Assembly: GCA_016779995.1 (NCBI GenBank)
Contig: JADHMO010000012.1
Span: 1 to 50,024, forward strand
DNA: 50,024 bases
Direction: 5' to 3'
Origin: Flavobacteriales bacterium
Lineage (GTDB): Bacteria > Bacteroidota > Bacteroidia > Flavobacteriales > UBA7312
Position 1 is the stretch's first letter. Every line of letters starts with the position of its first letter. The translations under genes and the position numbers were made by a program. The notes below the pieces were generated by a model that was not told the origin of the DNA, ran no database searches, and worked only from the letters and a program-made list of their open reading frames with translations. Shown in pieces: positions 35,914 through 45,583 of this stretch.

Positions 35914-38331
35914 ATGGCTACTAAGAAATCCGATACTCAAGAACTGACTTTCAATGATTTTAAATCTTCTGTTTTAAGAGATTATAAAATAGCTTGTGAA
36001 AGTAGAGAGATGAGTTTGATGGGTCGTAGAGAAGTTCTTTCTGGTAAAGGTAGCTTTGGTATTTTTGGCGATGGTAAAGAGTTAGCCCAAATTGCTTTGG
36101 CAAGATGCTTCAAGAAAGGCGATTTTCGCTCAGGATATTACCGTGACCAAACGCTCATGATGGCACTCGGCGAATTAACAGTACAACAATTTTTTGCTGC
36201 TTTGTACGGTCACGCCGATATTGATGCCGAACCACAATCTGGTGGACGACAAATGGTAGCTCACTTTTCTACTCAGTCCTTAAATGAAGATGGTAGCTGG
36301 AAGAATTTGACTGAGCAATACAATTCTGCATCTGATATTTCGTGTACTGCTGGACAAATGCCTCGATTGGTAGGTTTGGCACAAGCCTCCAAAGTATTTA
36401 GAGAAAATAAGTTGCTAAAAGAATGGACGAGTTTTTCTAAAAATGGCAATGAAATTGCTTGGGGTACTATTGGCAATGCCTCAACTTCAGAAGGACATTT
36501 TTTTGAAGCCATTAACGCCGCTGGTGTACTACAAATACCTATGGTTGTTTCCGTATGGGACGATGGTTATGGTATTTCTGTACATAGCAAACACCAAACC
36601 ACTAAAGAAAATATTTCTGAAATTCTAAAGGGTTTTCAAAGAGATAAAAAAGATAAAGGTTTTGAAATAATTAAAGTTAAGGGTTGGGACTACCCTGCTC
36701 TGATAGAAGCTTATGAAAAAGCTGAAAAATTAGCTAGAAAAGAACACCTACCTGTTTTGGTACACGTTACTGAAATGACTCAACCACAAGGTCATTCTAC
36801 TTCTGGCTCTCACGAAAGATATAAGTCGAAAGAGCGGCTTCAATGGGAAAACGATTACGATTGTATAGAGTTATTTAAAGAATGGTTAATTGCCAATTCT
36901 ATTGCATCAGACGATGAGTTAACACAAATGAGAGCCGATATCAAAAAAGAGGTTTCTAAACAAAAAAATATGGCTTGGAAAGCCTATCAGAATCCTATCC
37001 TTGAAGAACTCAATCAGGCTGTTGTCTTATTGGATAAGCTAATAGATGAAAGTCCAAATGGTGTGTTTATAAAGCCTATTAAAGAACAATTAGAATTTGA
37101 TGCTAAACTAAACCCCCACAGAAAAAATATTTTTGGTGCTATTCGTTCCGCCTTACGTATTGTTAGAGGTGAAGACACCAATGCTAAGGCACAGCTTAAG
37201 CAAATGCTATCGGATTGGAATACACAAAACCAAGAAAGATACAGTTCACACCTATACAGTCAATCTGAACAATCTATTCTTAAAGTTAAAGAAGTTAGCC
37301 CTACTTACAATGAACAATCTGAAGAAGTGGACGCTAGAGTCATTTTAAGAGATAACTTCGAACGTATTTTGGCTGATAAGCCTGAGGTACTGATTTTTGG
37401 CGAAGATAGCGGTCAGATTGGTGGTGTTAATCAAGGGTTGGAAGGTTTACAACAAAAATTTGGCGAATTAAGAGTATCGGATACAGGCATTAGAGAAGCT
37501 ACTATTTTGGGTCAAGGTATTGGTATGGCTATGCGAGGGCTGAGACCGATTGCTGAAATTCAATATTTAGACTACTTATTGTATTGCTTTCAAGGCTTAT
37601 CTGACGATTTAGCAACTCTACATTACAGAACTAAAGGGCAACAAAAAGCACCCCTTATCATTAGAACACGAGGACATCGACTAGAAGGTATTTGGCATTC
37701 TGGTTCGCCTTTGGGTATGATGCTTAACGGTCTAAGAGGTATGCATGTATTAGTCCCTAGAAATATGACTAAAGCGGCTGGTTTTTACAACACCCTTTTA
37801 GCTAGTGATGAACCAGCTATTGTCATAGAATGTTTGAACGGCTACCGACTCAAAGAGAAATTACCTGCTAACTTAGGAGAATTTACCATTCCTGTAGGTA
37901 TTCCAGAAATTACAAAACAAGGGAGTGACATTACCTTAGTAACTTATGGCTCTACTTGGCGATTAGTCTCTGAAGCTGCCAAAGAATTAGAAAAAGTAGA
38001 AATTTCGTGTGAAGTAATAGATGTACAATCTCTATTGCCTTTTGACATTAAGCACTCCATTGTAGAAAGTTTGAAAAAGACCAATAAAGTTGTATTTATA
38101 GATGAAGATGTTTCGGCAGGTGCTACGGCCTACATGATGCAAAAAGTATTAGAAGAACAAAAAGGCTATTTTTATTTAGATAGTGAGCCTAAAACCATAT
38201 CTGCAAAAGACCACAGACCAGCCTATGGCGAAGATGGCGATTACTTCTCTAAACCCAATGCAGACGATATTTTTGAAAGTGTTTATGCCATAATGCACGA
38301 CCACAACCCTACTCAATATCCAACACTATAA
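35914..38331 (+). CDS. Fused E1 alpha/beta 2-oxoacid dehydrogenase
   Basis: This 805-residue thiamin-diphosphate enzyme decarboxylates a 2-oxoacid and passes the acyl group to the lipoyl E2 partner. The alpha part (about 20-390) has GTIGNASTSEGHFFEAINAA near 187 and VSVWDDGYGISV as the ThDP/Mg region. The beta part (about 470-800) has FGEDSGQIGGVNQGL, GIREATILGQGIGMA and a C-terminal transketolase domain (EVIDVQSLLPFD, FIDEDVSAG). Fusion of alpha and beta is usual in Bacteroidetes and resembles branched-chain 2-oxoacid dehydrogenase. E2 and E3 are not in the window. It ends directly before murQ. Confidence 0.9.
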   Translation: MATKKSDTQELTFNDFKSSVLRDYKIACESREMSLMGRREVLSGKGSFGIFGDGKELAQIALARCFKKGDFRSGYYRDQTLMMALGELTVQQFFAALYGHADIDAEPQSGGRQMVAHFSTQSLNEDGSWKNLTEQYNSASDISCTAGQMPRLVGLAQASKVFRENKLLKEWTSFSKNGNEIAWGTIGNASTSEGHFFEAINAAGVLQIPMVVSVWDDGYGISVHSKHQTTKENISEILKGFQRDKKDKGFEIIKVKGWDYPALIEAYEKAEKLARKEHLPVLVHVTEMTQPQGHSTSGSHERYKSKERLQWENDYDCIELFKEWLIANSIASDDELTQMRADIKKEVSKQKNMAWKAYQNPILEELNQAVVLLDKLIDESPNGVFIKPIKEQLEFDAKLNPHRKNIFGAIRSALRIVRGEDTNAKAQLKQMLSDWNTQNQERYSSHLYSQSEQSILKVKEVSPTYNEQSEEVDARVILRDNFERILADKPEVLIFGEDSGQIGGVNQGLEGLQQKFGELRVSDTGIREATILGQGIGMAMRGLRPIAEIQYLDYLLYCFQGLSDDLATLHYRTKGQQKAPLIIRTRGHRLEGIWHSGSPLGMMLNGLRGMHVLVPRNMTKAAGFYNTLLASDEPAIVIECLNGYRLKEKLPANLGEFTIPVGIPEITKQGSDITLVTYGSTWRLVSEAAKELEKVEISCEVIDVQSLLPFDIKHSIVESLKKTNKVVFIDEDVSAGATAYMMQKVLEEQKGYFYLDSEPKTISAKDHRPAYGEDGDYFSKPNADDIFESVYAIMHDHNPTQYPTL

Positions 38332-39144
38332 ATGAACAAAACAACCGAGCAAGATTCCAATCACAACCATCTAGATAAGATGGATACACTTAGTCTTTTA
38401 AAAGGAATCAATCAAGAAGACAAAGGGGTTTCACTTGCCGTTGAAAGAGTTATTCCTAAGTTAGAACCTTTGGTTGATGCCATATACTCTAGAATGGCTC
38501 AAGGTGGTCGTTTATTTTATATTGGTGCAGGAACATCTGGAAGACTAGGCATTGTAGATGCTTCTGAGTGCCCTCCTACTTTTGGTGTACCACACGATTG
38601 GGTTATTGGTATTATAGCTGGTGGCGATTCGGCTATCCGTAAAGCTGTAGAATTTGCTGAAGACGATAAGCAACAAGCTTGGAAAGATTTGAAAGAATAC
38701 CAAATCAATGACTTAGATACGGTTATTGGTATTGCTGCATCTGGCACAACACCCTACGTTATTGGGGGCTTAGAACAATGCAATAAGCATCAGATACTTA
38801 CGGCTTGTATCTGTTGTAATGCAGACTCTGCTTTATCTAAAGTATCTCATCACCCCATTGAGGTAGTGGTAGGGCCCGAATTCGTAACAGGCTCAACACG
38901 AATGAAAGCAGGTACAGCCCAAAAATTAGTCCTGAATATGATTTCCACCTCTGTAATGATTAAGCTAGGACGTGTCAAAGGAAATAAAATGGTGGATATG
39001 CAATTGAGCAATAACAAATTGGTGGACAGAGGAACTCTAATGGTTGCTCAACAAACGGGTTTAGATTACGAACTTGCCAAAGAATTATTAAACGAATGTG
39101 GTAGTGTACGTGCTGCCATTGAAAAACACCAAAACAATGGATAA
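38332..39144 (+). CDS. murQ: N-acetylmuramic acid 6-phosphate etherase
   Basis: This 270-residue cytosolic enzyme splits MurNAc-6-phosphate into GlcNAc-6-phosphate and D-lactate during peptidoglycan recycling. It is a SIS-domain protein with FYIGAGTSGRLGIVDASECP, IAGGDSAIRKAVEFAEDD (catalytic Glu region), GIAASGTTPYVIGGL and GPEFVTGSTRMKAGTAQKLV. The ATG follows the E1 stop with no gap, so translation is coupled. It is slightly shorter than the E. coli enzyme (~298) because it lacks most of the C-terminal UBA-like extension, ending at a short VRAAIEKHQ stretch. Confidence 0.95.
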   Translation: MNKTTEQDSNHNHLDKMDTLSLLKGINQEDKGVSLAVERVIPKLEPLVDAIYSRMAQGGRLFYIGAGTSGRLGIVDASECPPTFGVPHDWVIGIIAGGDSAIRKAVEFAEDDKQQAWKDLKEYQINDLDTVIGIAASGTTPYVIGGLEQCNKHQILTACICCNADSALSKVSHHPIEVVVGPEFVTGSTRMKAGTAQKLVLNMISTSVMIKLGRVKGNKMVDMQLSNNKLVDRGTLMVAQQTGLDYELAKELLNECGSVRAAIEKHQNNG

Positions 39145-39346
39145 ACAAAAATTAGCCAATGGTATGATGTGGATATCCATGTCCATATTCTTCATCTTCA
39201 CTGCTGCCATGACCTTATACATAGCCGATAGTAAAGATAATTTATTTCTAAAGGGGCTTGGTATATTCTTTATCCTTTGCTTATTTTTCTTTGCCTACAA
39301 AGGGCTAAAAACCACACTAGACGCTTTTTTTGATAAAGAGAAGTAA
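39137..39346 (+). CDS. Small two-helix membrane protein, DUF6095-like
   Basis: This 69-residue protein has two hydrophobic helices (MMWISMSIFFIFTAAMTLYI and GIFFILCLFFFAYKGL) joined by the short charged loop ADSKDN. It resembles the DUF6095 family of small Flavobacteriia proteins, often found just after murQ; this is from memory. ATG 39137 overlaps the murQ stop by 8 bases, which supports this start over one at 39098 inside murQ. Role unknown; context suggests envelope or recycling. Confidence 0.75.
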   Translation: MDKQKLANGMMWISMSIFFIFTAAMTLYIADSKDNLFLKGLGIFFILCLFFFAYKGLKTTLDAFFDKEK

Positions 39347-39349
39347 ATT

Positions 39350-40054
39350 CTAAAACGGATTAGTTGCCCATACGTTAAGCTCCGTAATGAAACCTTTATC
39401 TTCCATCTCCAAAACGGACAAAATAGAATGTGCTATTTCTTTAGGAGATAGTTTGTTGTGCACTTCTGCCCTTTCTTGACGTTCTTGGTTATAAAAAGCC
39501 GTAGTTACTTCGCTAGGATTCAACTGACAAACGCGTATATTAAATGGTCGCAATTCTGCTTGCCAACATTGTGTTAAGGCTCTGACAGCAAATTTAGAAG
39601 CGGCATAGACACTTCCTCCAGCAAAACCTTTTACACTAGCCGAAGAACCAATATTGATAATAGTACCACTCTCTTGTTCTTTCATTACCGATATGATGGA
39701 TTTTGATAATAAAGCCAGTCCAAAAACATTGGTATTGAAAATTTGTTCAAAATCAGATGAAGTAACTTCTTCTATTTTCTGAAAAGTACCTATTCCCGCA
39801 TTATTAATCAAAGCATCTACTTTACCATCTAAAGCTTCTATACATTGTTGAGCGTTATCAGAAATATTTTCTTGGTCTGAAATGTCAAAAACTAGGGTTT
39901 GAGCTCCCGTATATTTAGCAGCTTCTTCAAGTCTTTGAGCAGACCGTCCCGTAATCAAAACTTTCGCTCCTTTTTGTACTAAAATTTTGGCTGTTTCTTT
40001 GCCTATTCCTAGACTACCGCCAGTCAGAAGTATGTGTTTACCTTTTAAATTCAT
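39350..40054 (-). CDS. SDR-family oxidoreductase
   Basis: This is a 234-residue NAD(P)-dependent short-chain dehydrogenase of the classical type. TGGSLGIGKETA near the start is the TGxxxGxG cofactor motif, NNAGIGTF the NNAG motif, and INIGSSASVKG plus YAASKFAVRA supply the catalytic Ser and YxxxK. Length is typical. Substrate unknown; 3-oxoacyl-ACP reductase-like and sepiapterin reductase-like members look the same at this level. It follows the secreted nuclease-like gene by 2 bases. Confidence 0.9.
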   Translation of the reverse strand: MNLKGKHILLTGGSLGIGKETAKILVQKGAKVLITGRSAQRLEEAAKYTGAQTLVFDISDQENISDNAQQCIEALDGKVDALINNAGIGTFQKIEEVTSSDFEQIFNTNVFGLALLSKSIISVMKEQESGTIINIGSSASVKGFAGGSVYAASKFAVRALTQCWQAELRPFNIRVCQLNPSEVTTAFYNQERQERAEVHNKLSPKEIAHSILSVLEMEDKGFITELNVWATNPF

Positions 40055-40056
40055 AT

Positions 40057-41094
40057 TTAGTCTAAAGTGATGTTTTTTTCAACTGAACCGTTTTTATAAA
40101 TCAGAAATTGTAGCTGATTAGATGTAGGTTGTATAGTCTTTCCCTCAAGGTTTCTTATCTCCTTAAGTTGGTTGGGCTTGGCCTCTTTGTCATCAATATT
40201 TGAGGTGTATGGCCATAGTCGTATGCCTACTGGCAAATGGTCAGAGATGCAGTTGTCGTAACCATAAAAACCATTACTAAAGTATTGCGCCATATTCATG
40301 GTTGTCACATAGTTGTATGCGTTATTAAACTCATCAAAAAGCTCATTAGTAATGATTATGTGGTCTAGGTGTGAAGGCCAAGAAGGAAAAGACCATTGTG
40401 AAGTAGGAAAATCCAAAATTGGTGTATCAGTAAACAGATAATTCTCGCTATCGTCTATAAAGGATTGAAAGACGTTGTTACTGATGTTATCTTCTATCAA
40501 ATCGTTATAATCTCCTACTATGAGAACATTTTTATCTGAGAGGTTGTTGTCTATATAATATTTTATGGCATTACTGGCTGCTCGTCTTCTAGTTTCTTCA
40601 TCGCCTGAGTCCGATTCGTCTAATGTACCATCACCACAACATTTGAGGTGTATGTTTATGATATAAAAGGTCATACCACTAAAACTAAGCTCTATTAAAT
40701 AGGGTGGTCTGCCTGCAAAATTATTGGAGTATTGGTTGGAATTTAAGATAGAATAATGAGAAATGACTTCTACATCTTTGTGTACTAAATAGGCTAGAAT
40801 TAAATTATTGTAATTATTGGGTATAATGTAGCCTGTATAATCTTCTAAGCTATTAGCTAGTTCCTGAAAAGCTTCTTCGTCATTTATCTCTTGTAAAGCA
40901 TAAACATCAGCTTGCATAGCAGCCATAGCTACCGAAGTCGAATCAATAGTAGTTTGCTTGTTTTTTGGGAAAAATTCTAGATTCCACGTGACTACTTCAA
41001 AAGAACCTTCAGCACCAAAAACGAGGTCAGATAAACTTTGAGAAAATGTAAACGTTGAAACAAAAAGAAATAGAAGTATTAAGGTTTTACGCAT
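40057..41094 (-). CDS. Secreted endonuclease/exonuclease/phosphatase-fold protein
   Basis: This 345-residue protein has a signal peptide (TLILLFLFVSTFTFSQ). The EEP (DNase I/APE1-like) domain (about 30-290) shows VVTWNLEFFP, ALQEIND with the metal-binding Glu, INIHLKCCGDG, VGDYNDLIED, SHLDHIIITNELFDE and ISDHLPVGIRL, so catalytic residues are in place. The last 45 residues (LKEIRNLEGKTIQ ... IYKNGSVEKNITL) resemble the end of a T9SS tail. It is paralogous to the N-terminal third of the divergent 996-residue protein 81 bases away. Substrate (extracellular DNA or a phosphodiester) unknown. Confidence 0.88.
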   Translation of the reverse strand: MRKTLILLFLFVSTFTFSQSLSDLVFGAEGSFEVVTWNLEFFPKNKQTTIDSTSVAMAAMQADVYALQEINDEEAFQELANSLEDYTGYIIPNNYNNLILAYLVHKDVEVISHYSILNSNQYSNNFAGRPPYLIELSFSGMTFYIINIHLKCCGDGTLDESDSGDEETRRRAASNAIKYYIDNNLSDKNVLIVGDYNDLIEDNISNNVFQSFIDDSENYLFTDTPILDFPTSQWSFPSWPSHLDHIIITNELFDEFNNAYNYVTTMNMAQYFSNGFYGYDNCISDHLPVGIRLWPYTSNIDDKEAKPNQLKEIRNLEGKTIQPTSNQLQFLIYKNGSVEKNITLD

Positions 41095-41098
41095 AGGG

Positions 41099-41106
41099 CA
41101 AATTTA
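41099..41106 (-). promoter_or_regulatory. Possible -7 box, very close to the start
   Basis: The minus strand reads TAAATTTG, fitting TAnnTTTG, but ends only 4 bases before ATG 41094. If used, the transcript would be nearly leaderless; chance occurrence in AT-rich DNA is also possible. Confidence 0.3.
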
Positions 41107-41175
41107 CAATTTAAAGCTATACTAATAACTACGAATATTCTTATTAAATTAGCCTTTTAATAATCTTTATCCTTT

Positions 41176-44166
41176 ATGGTTCATTTCAATAGAAGTCTAT
41201 TCATAGTTGTACTCCTTTTATTTTACATAACTAACTATGCTCAATCATTGAGTAACTTAGGCTTTGGTAATGACAATACTTTCGATGTCATTACTTGGAA
41301 TTTGGAAAGCTTTCCTAAAGTAGATGGTACGACTGAGAATTATGTTTCTGACATTATCGTTGAACTAGAATCAGAAATCATCGGTTTTCAAGAAATAAAC
41401 AATATATCGGCTTTCAATACTATGATGGAATCTACATCGGGCTATACCGGCTATGTGCTAGATGCTAACTATGGAGGTATAAATATGGCTTTTGCAGTCA
41501 AAAATGATGTTAGCGTTATTGATGAGTATGCCATACTATCTTCTAGCACTTATAGTTATGCTTTCGCTGGAAGACCTCCTTATTTGATACATGTAGAAAA
41601 AAACAACATTGAGTATTATATCATTAATGTACACCTTAAATGCTGTGGTGACGGCAACCTGAACACCTCAGATTCATCAGATGAGGAAAACAGAAGGTTA
41701 GTTGCCCTAAACCATATTAAATCCTATATAGACAATAATTTATCTAGTGAAAATGTATTGGTTATTGGTGATTACAACGATGAATTGGACGATAATACTG
41801 ACGATAATGTTTTTCAAAATTTCATTGACGATAGCGATAATTACCTGTTTGCTGATATGAGCATTGCAACAGGAAATCCTCAGAATTTTTCTTTTCCAAA
41901 CTGGCCAAGTCATATTGACCACATTCTCATTACCAATGAGCTTTTTGATGAGTTTAACTCTGGCGAAAGTGATGTTACTACCATACCAGTAGATAATTAT
42001 ATTAGTGGTGGTTTTAGTTCCTACGATGCATTTATTACCGACCACATGCCTGTGGGTATAAGTTTGGTTTATACTAACGGTTGTACCGACCCTTTAGCAC
42101 TCAATTATAATCCTGATGCAATTACCGATGATGGTTCTTGCGCCTACGATACTGGCAATGATAATATGGTGCTGTTTTTCTCTGAATATGCCGAAGGTTC
42201 TTCCAATAACAAATACCTCGAAATCTACAATCCTACATCATCGGCAGTTAGTCTAGAAAATTACGCTATGGCACTAGTGGTAAATGCTCCTACTCAAGTA
42301 GGAGTGTATGATTCTTGGCACTATTTTGATACTGGCTCATCTGTTCCTGCCAATGGCGTTTTCATTGTAGCTCACCCCTATTCTGATGCTGCTATTTTAG
42401 CTGTTGCTGATATGACCACCACACACCTCAGTAATGGAGATGATGGTATAGCTTTAGTATATGGAAATCAGCCCTCAACTAACACAAGCCCATCAGCTGG
42501 TGGATATACCGTAGTAGATAGAATTGGCGATTGGAACGGTGACCCAGGAAATGGCTGGTCAGTAGCTGGAGTTTCTAATGCTACAAAAGACCACACTCTA
42601 GTTAGAAAGTGTTCTGTTAGTCAAGGAAACGAAGATTGGACAGCATCTTCTGGAAGTACTGCCGAAAATTCTGAATGGCAAGTATTACCAAATAACGATT
42701 GGTCTGATTTAGGACAACATTACTTTCCTTGTGACATTATCATTCAAGGTTGTACAGACCCTAATTCCATTAATTATAATGACCAAGCAACAGTCGATGA
42801 CGGCTCTTGTATTTGTTGTTATTTAGGTTGTACTGATGAAATTGCTACCAATTACAATCCTAATGCTTATTTTAATGATGGTAGCTGTGAATACATTAGT
42901 GGCTGTACGAATCCTTTAGCATCTAATTATAATCCTGATGCAACTTTAGATGATAGTAGTTGCATTATCGAAGATAGCCCTTGTGACTATGTGCCTAGTG
43001 GATTATATGTTGACAATATCATTCACAACAGAGTGCAATTCAATTGGAGTCAACCTCAAGAGCTCCCCTCCTATTATATGATTCGTTACAGACCCACTGG
43101 CAGTAGCTCTTGGACGGTTATGACTGCAGGAACACAAAATACAAATCCATATAGTGGGACTTCTAGGACTCGCTACTTCTTACAAGCCAATACAAATTAC
43201 GACTGGTCTATTAGAGCTAGAGTAATAGATGATGAAGGTAATGTAATATGCCAATCGGCGTGGTCACAGATAGCCAATTTCATTACACTCCCTAACTGTC
43301 CTAACCTTGAAAACTTAGCTGTGGTTACGGAAGCCAATTGGGTGACACTCACAGCAGATTCTCCAAATGGTGATTTTGATATATGGCAATCTAAAGGCAA
43401 AATTCGAAAAGTAGGAACATCAGAATATAGGTATGTTAATGGTAGTAATAGTATCAACGTGCTAAAAGGTAATTTTGAGGCTAATACCAATTACGAATGG
43501 CATACCAAAGCGTGGTGTACTGGCAATGTTGATGAATTTGGAAATTCTGACTTAATGTATCACTCATCTTGGGGAGAGTATAGTTCTTTCACTACTGAAG
43601 ATATTTGTGACAAAACACCTTATAATTTGTCAACTACATCCAATGCAGCAAATACGACTATTACAATGTTATGGGACACCCCTACTAACGGCTATCCAGA
43701 CCATTATTTTTTAGAGCTTAACAATCTTACAACAGGACAAACATGGGCATGGAATGATGTATCAGCTTACTCAAATTCAAAAACCAAATTCGGTCTAACA
43801 ACAGGTAATTATTCATGGAGAATTAGAGGAGCATGTGGTAGTAATGGTACGTCTTGGGCTACACCATTTACAGCTTTAGAATTTTATACACTTGGATCTA
43901 ATCGAATTGCGAATCAAGATTATGTATTCCATGTTTATCCCAATCCATCTCAAAAGGTCTTTAATGTAAACCTTAGCCTAACATCAATTGAAGATGTAGA
44001 AATTAAAATTACTAATAATATCGGTCAAATTGTTTTTCAAGACGTACAAACACAAACAAATTCTTACAAACATAGAATTGATTTGAGCAATTTACCTAAG
44101 GCTATTTATATAATTTCAGCAAAAACAGTTTCACTTTCTATTCATAAAACCATATTTCTACACTAG
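41176..44166 (+). CDS. Multidomain secreted EEP nuclease/phosphatase with lamin-tail, FnIII and T9SS domains
   Basis: This is a 996-residue exported protein. In order: signal peptide (1-22); EEP domain about 33-296 (VITWNLESFP, GFQEINN, INVHLKCCGDG, IGDYNDELDD, SHIDHILITNELFDE, ITDHMPVGISL); a GCTDPLALNYNPDA-type Cys repeat near 302; a lamin-tail domain about 330-515 (FFSEYAEGSSNNKYLEIYNP); three more Cys repeats about 525-595; three fibronectin-III-like domains about 602-905; and a type A T9SS tail about 918-996 (YVFHVYPNPSQKVFNV). Extracellular nuclease or phosphodiesterase activity is likely because the metal and His residues are intact. A terminator overlaps its stop. Confidence 0.9.
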   Translation: MVHFNRSLFIVVLLLFYITNYAQSLSNLGFGNDNTFDVITWNLESFPKVDGTTENYVSDIIVELESEIIGFQEINNISAFNTMMESTSGYTGYVLDANYGGINMAFAVKNDVSVIDEYAILSSSTYSYAFAGRPPYLIHVEKNNIEYYIINVHLKCCGDGNLNTSDSSDEENRRLVALNHIKSYIDNNLSSENVLVIGDYNDELDDNTDDNVFQNFIDDSDNYLFADMSIATGNPQNFSFPNWPSHIDHILITNELFDEFNSGESDVTTIPVDNYISGGFSSYDAFITDHMPVGISLVYTNGCTDPLALNYNPDAITDDGSCAYDTGNDNMVLFFSEYAEGSSNNKYLEIYNPTSSAVSLENYAMALVVNAPTQVGVYDSWHYFDTGSSVPANGVFIVAHPYSDAAILAVADMTTTHLSNGDDGIALVYGNQPSTNTSPSAGGYTVVDRIGDWNGDPGNGWSVAGVSNATKDHTLVRKCSVSQGNEDWTASSGSTAENSEWQVLPNNDWSDLGQHYFPCDIIIQGCTDPNSINYNDQATVDDGSCICCYLGCTDEIATNYNPNAYFNDGSCEYISGCTNPLASNYNPDATLDDSSCIIEDSPCDYVPSGLYVDNIIHNRVQFNWSQPQELPSYYMIRYRPTGSSSWTVMTAGTQNTNPYSGTSRTRYFLQANTNYDWSIRARVIDDEGNVICQSAWSQIANFITLPNCPNLENLAVVTEANWVTLTADSPNGDFDIWQSKGKIRKVGTSEYRYVNGSNSINVLKGNFEANTNYEWHTKAWCTGNVDEFGNSDLMYHSSWGEYSSFTTEDICDKTPYNLSTTSNAANTTITMLWDTPTNGYPDHYFLELNNLTTGQTWAWNDVSAYSNSKTKFGLTTGNYSWRIRGACGSNGTSWATPFTALEFYTLGSNRIANQDYVFHVYPNPSQKVFNVNLSLTSIEDVEIKITNNIGQIVFQDVQTQTNSYKHRIDLSNLPKAIYIISAKTVSLSIHKTIFLH

Positions 44167-44192
44167 AAAAGTGTTGTTTTTATTTTTTTTTA
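44160..44192 (+). terminator. Intrinsic terminator
   Basis: ACACT (44160-44164), a five-base loop and AGTGT (44170-44174) form a short stem overlapping the stop of the 996-residue gene, followed by a long T-rich run to 44192. The T-tract is strong although the stem is short. Confidence 0.6.
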
Positions 44193-44307
44193 TAATTTGT
44201 ACTAAATAGGTACTTGCTTTCGACATATATTATTCTAATATAGTATTCTCAAATTGCGTCTAAACAATAACATACTTTAATATTTTATTTATAGTTGTTA
44301 ATATTTT

Positions 44308-44772
44308 ATGAAAAAAAACCTTAGCTCAAAAGTTAAAATTTTATTTTTAATGCTTTTGTATTATCAAATACTAGCATTTTATGTATTATCTTTTATTATA
44401 CTGATTAATACCAATGGAATGATAAGTACTAACATTAAAAGTAATATAATATTACTGATTTTACCCACCCTTATACCAGCCATACTATCAATCGTTGGAA
44501 TTTATAAAATCACTATTTACTCTGATGAGGATTTATTGAAAATAAAATCTACTAATGTATTTTTATGGTTTTCTAAAGATAAAACAAAGACCATTCAAAT
44601 TCCAAAGCTTCCTACAATTAGCGTCAAAGATAAATCAAGCTTTCTAGGTCTCAAAAAAAGTCTTTTGATAACAATCAAAACAAAAAATAAGCATCGCATA
44701 AATGTTTCTATTTTAAGTAAAGATGAAAGAAGAAATTTAATCGATAACATTAACAAAATGAAAGTCGATTAA
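44308..44772 (+). CDS. Small membrane protein, paralog of the parE-parC gene
   Basis: This 154-residue protein has two transmembrane helices (ILAFYVLSFIILINT and IILLILPTLIPAILSIVGI) and a charged cytosolic tail with FLGLKKSLLITIK and RINVSILSKDERRNLIDNI. It aligns along its whole length with the protein at 30846-31325. It stands at the head of a pair with the putative regulator at 44774, only one base apart, which suggests a membrane sensor/partner. No catalytic motif was seen, and I do not recognise a named family. Confidence 0.8.
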   Translation: MKKNLSSKVKILFLMLLYYQILAFYVLSFIILINTNGMISTNIKSNIILLILPTLIPAILSIVGIYKITIYSDEDLLKIKSTNVFLWFSKDKTKTIQIPKLPTISVKDKSSFLGLKKSLLITIKTKNKHRINVSILSKDERRNLIDNINKMKVD

Positions 44773-44773
44773 A

Positions 44774-45538
44774 ATGTACAAAGTTAAGCATACATACTTT
44801 TTCGATGAATTAAAAAATAATACCGAGGATAAAGTAAAATTTAAAGTCAATAGCTTAGGTAATTGTAACCTTCTTTCTGAAATTATTCTCGAAACCATTG
44901 ACGAATACGTTAACTACAACACTATTCGTCGAATTTATGGCTTGGCACCTTATGTAAATACTCGAACTAAAACTCTTGATATTTTAGCTCGTTTTAATGG
45001 TTATAAAAGTTACTCACACTATATACAAACTTATTCTTACAAAAATAGACTTACAATTTCTGATCGAATATACAAAGTCATCAATAAACCTGAACAAAAA
45101 GAGCTTAATCAACTAGTAAAAGATATTCGAAAAAGTTCTGAAGATAATATAAGCTTATTGTCTCTACTTATCAGAGAACTTATTTACAATAAACAATTCA
45201 AGGCCTTGAATAATATATTTTATCTGAAAGAATTACAATATGAGACCTTTTCATATCATGAAATTTTAAGCTTAGGAAATTCTATTGGAATTATTTTTAG
45301 AAAAAAAAATGTAGTAAATCAAGAGTTGTTGCAAAATAACAATTTCCTAAGGATTGTCTTCTTAATATTTGTTGATTATAGTAGTATAAATAGCTACTAT
45401 GGAGAGTGGGCCAAGTACATCAATGAAACTTCAAGAGACAAAGAGATTAAGCTTTTTACTTCAGCTATTTTAGAATTCAAAAAACATCTAAATAATGAAA
45501 AAGTTGAAGATAATTTTGAAAAGATGGCTTTTAGCTAA
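44774..45538 (+). CDS. Putative regulator N-terminal part, interrupted by in-frame TAA
   Basis: This 254-residue product has an N-terminal segment (about 25-95; NLLSEIILETIDEYVNYNTI, RRIYGLAPYVNTRTKTLDIL, ARFNGYKSYSHYIQ) that resembles an atypical helix-turn-helix-like module seen in Bacteroidetes proteins with helical-repeat C-termini. The rest is helical and Lys/Asn/Ile-rich. The frame stops at TAA 45536-45538, but the same frame stays open beyond it to 46060, giving a combined 428 sense codons. This probably represents one gene broken by a nonsense mutation. It may still make a truncated protein. Translation is likely coupled to the membrane protein upstream. Confidence 0.65.
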   Translation: MYKVKHTYFFDELKNNTEDKVKFKVNSLGNCNLLSEIILETIDEYVNYNTIRRIYGLAPYVNTRTKTLDILARFNGYKSYSHYIQTYSYKNRLTISDRIYKVINKPEQKELNQLVKDIRKSSEDNISLLSLLIRELIYNKQFKALNNIFYLKELQYETFSYHEILSLGNSIGIIFRKKNVVNQELLQNNNFLRIVFLIFVDYSSINSYYGEWAKYINETSRDKEIKLFTSAILEFKKHLNNEKVEDNFEKMAFS

Positions 45539-45583
45539 AATTTACACCCTGTTTTGTGTAGTCGTCTATTGTCCGTGAAAATT

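Noticed and set aside
42079-42960. GCTD-type Cys repeats as a novel repeat family
   Set aside because: Such GCTDPxAxNYNPxA repeats are common in secreted Bacteroidetes proteins; nothing special in copy number here.
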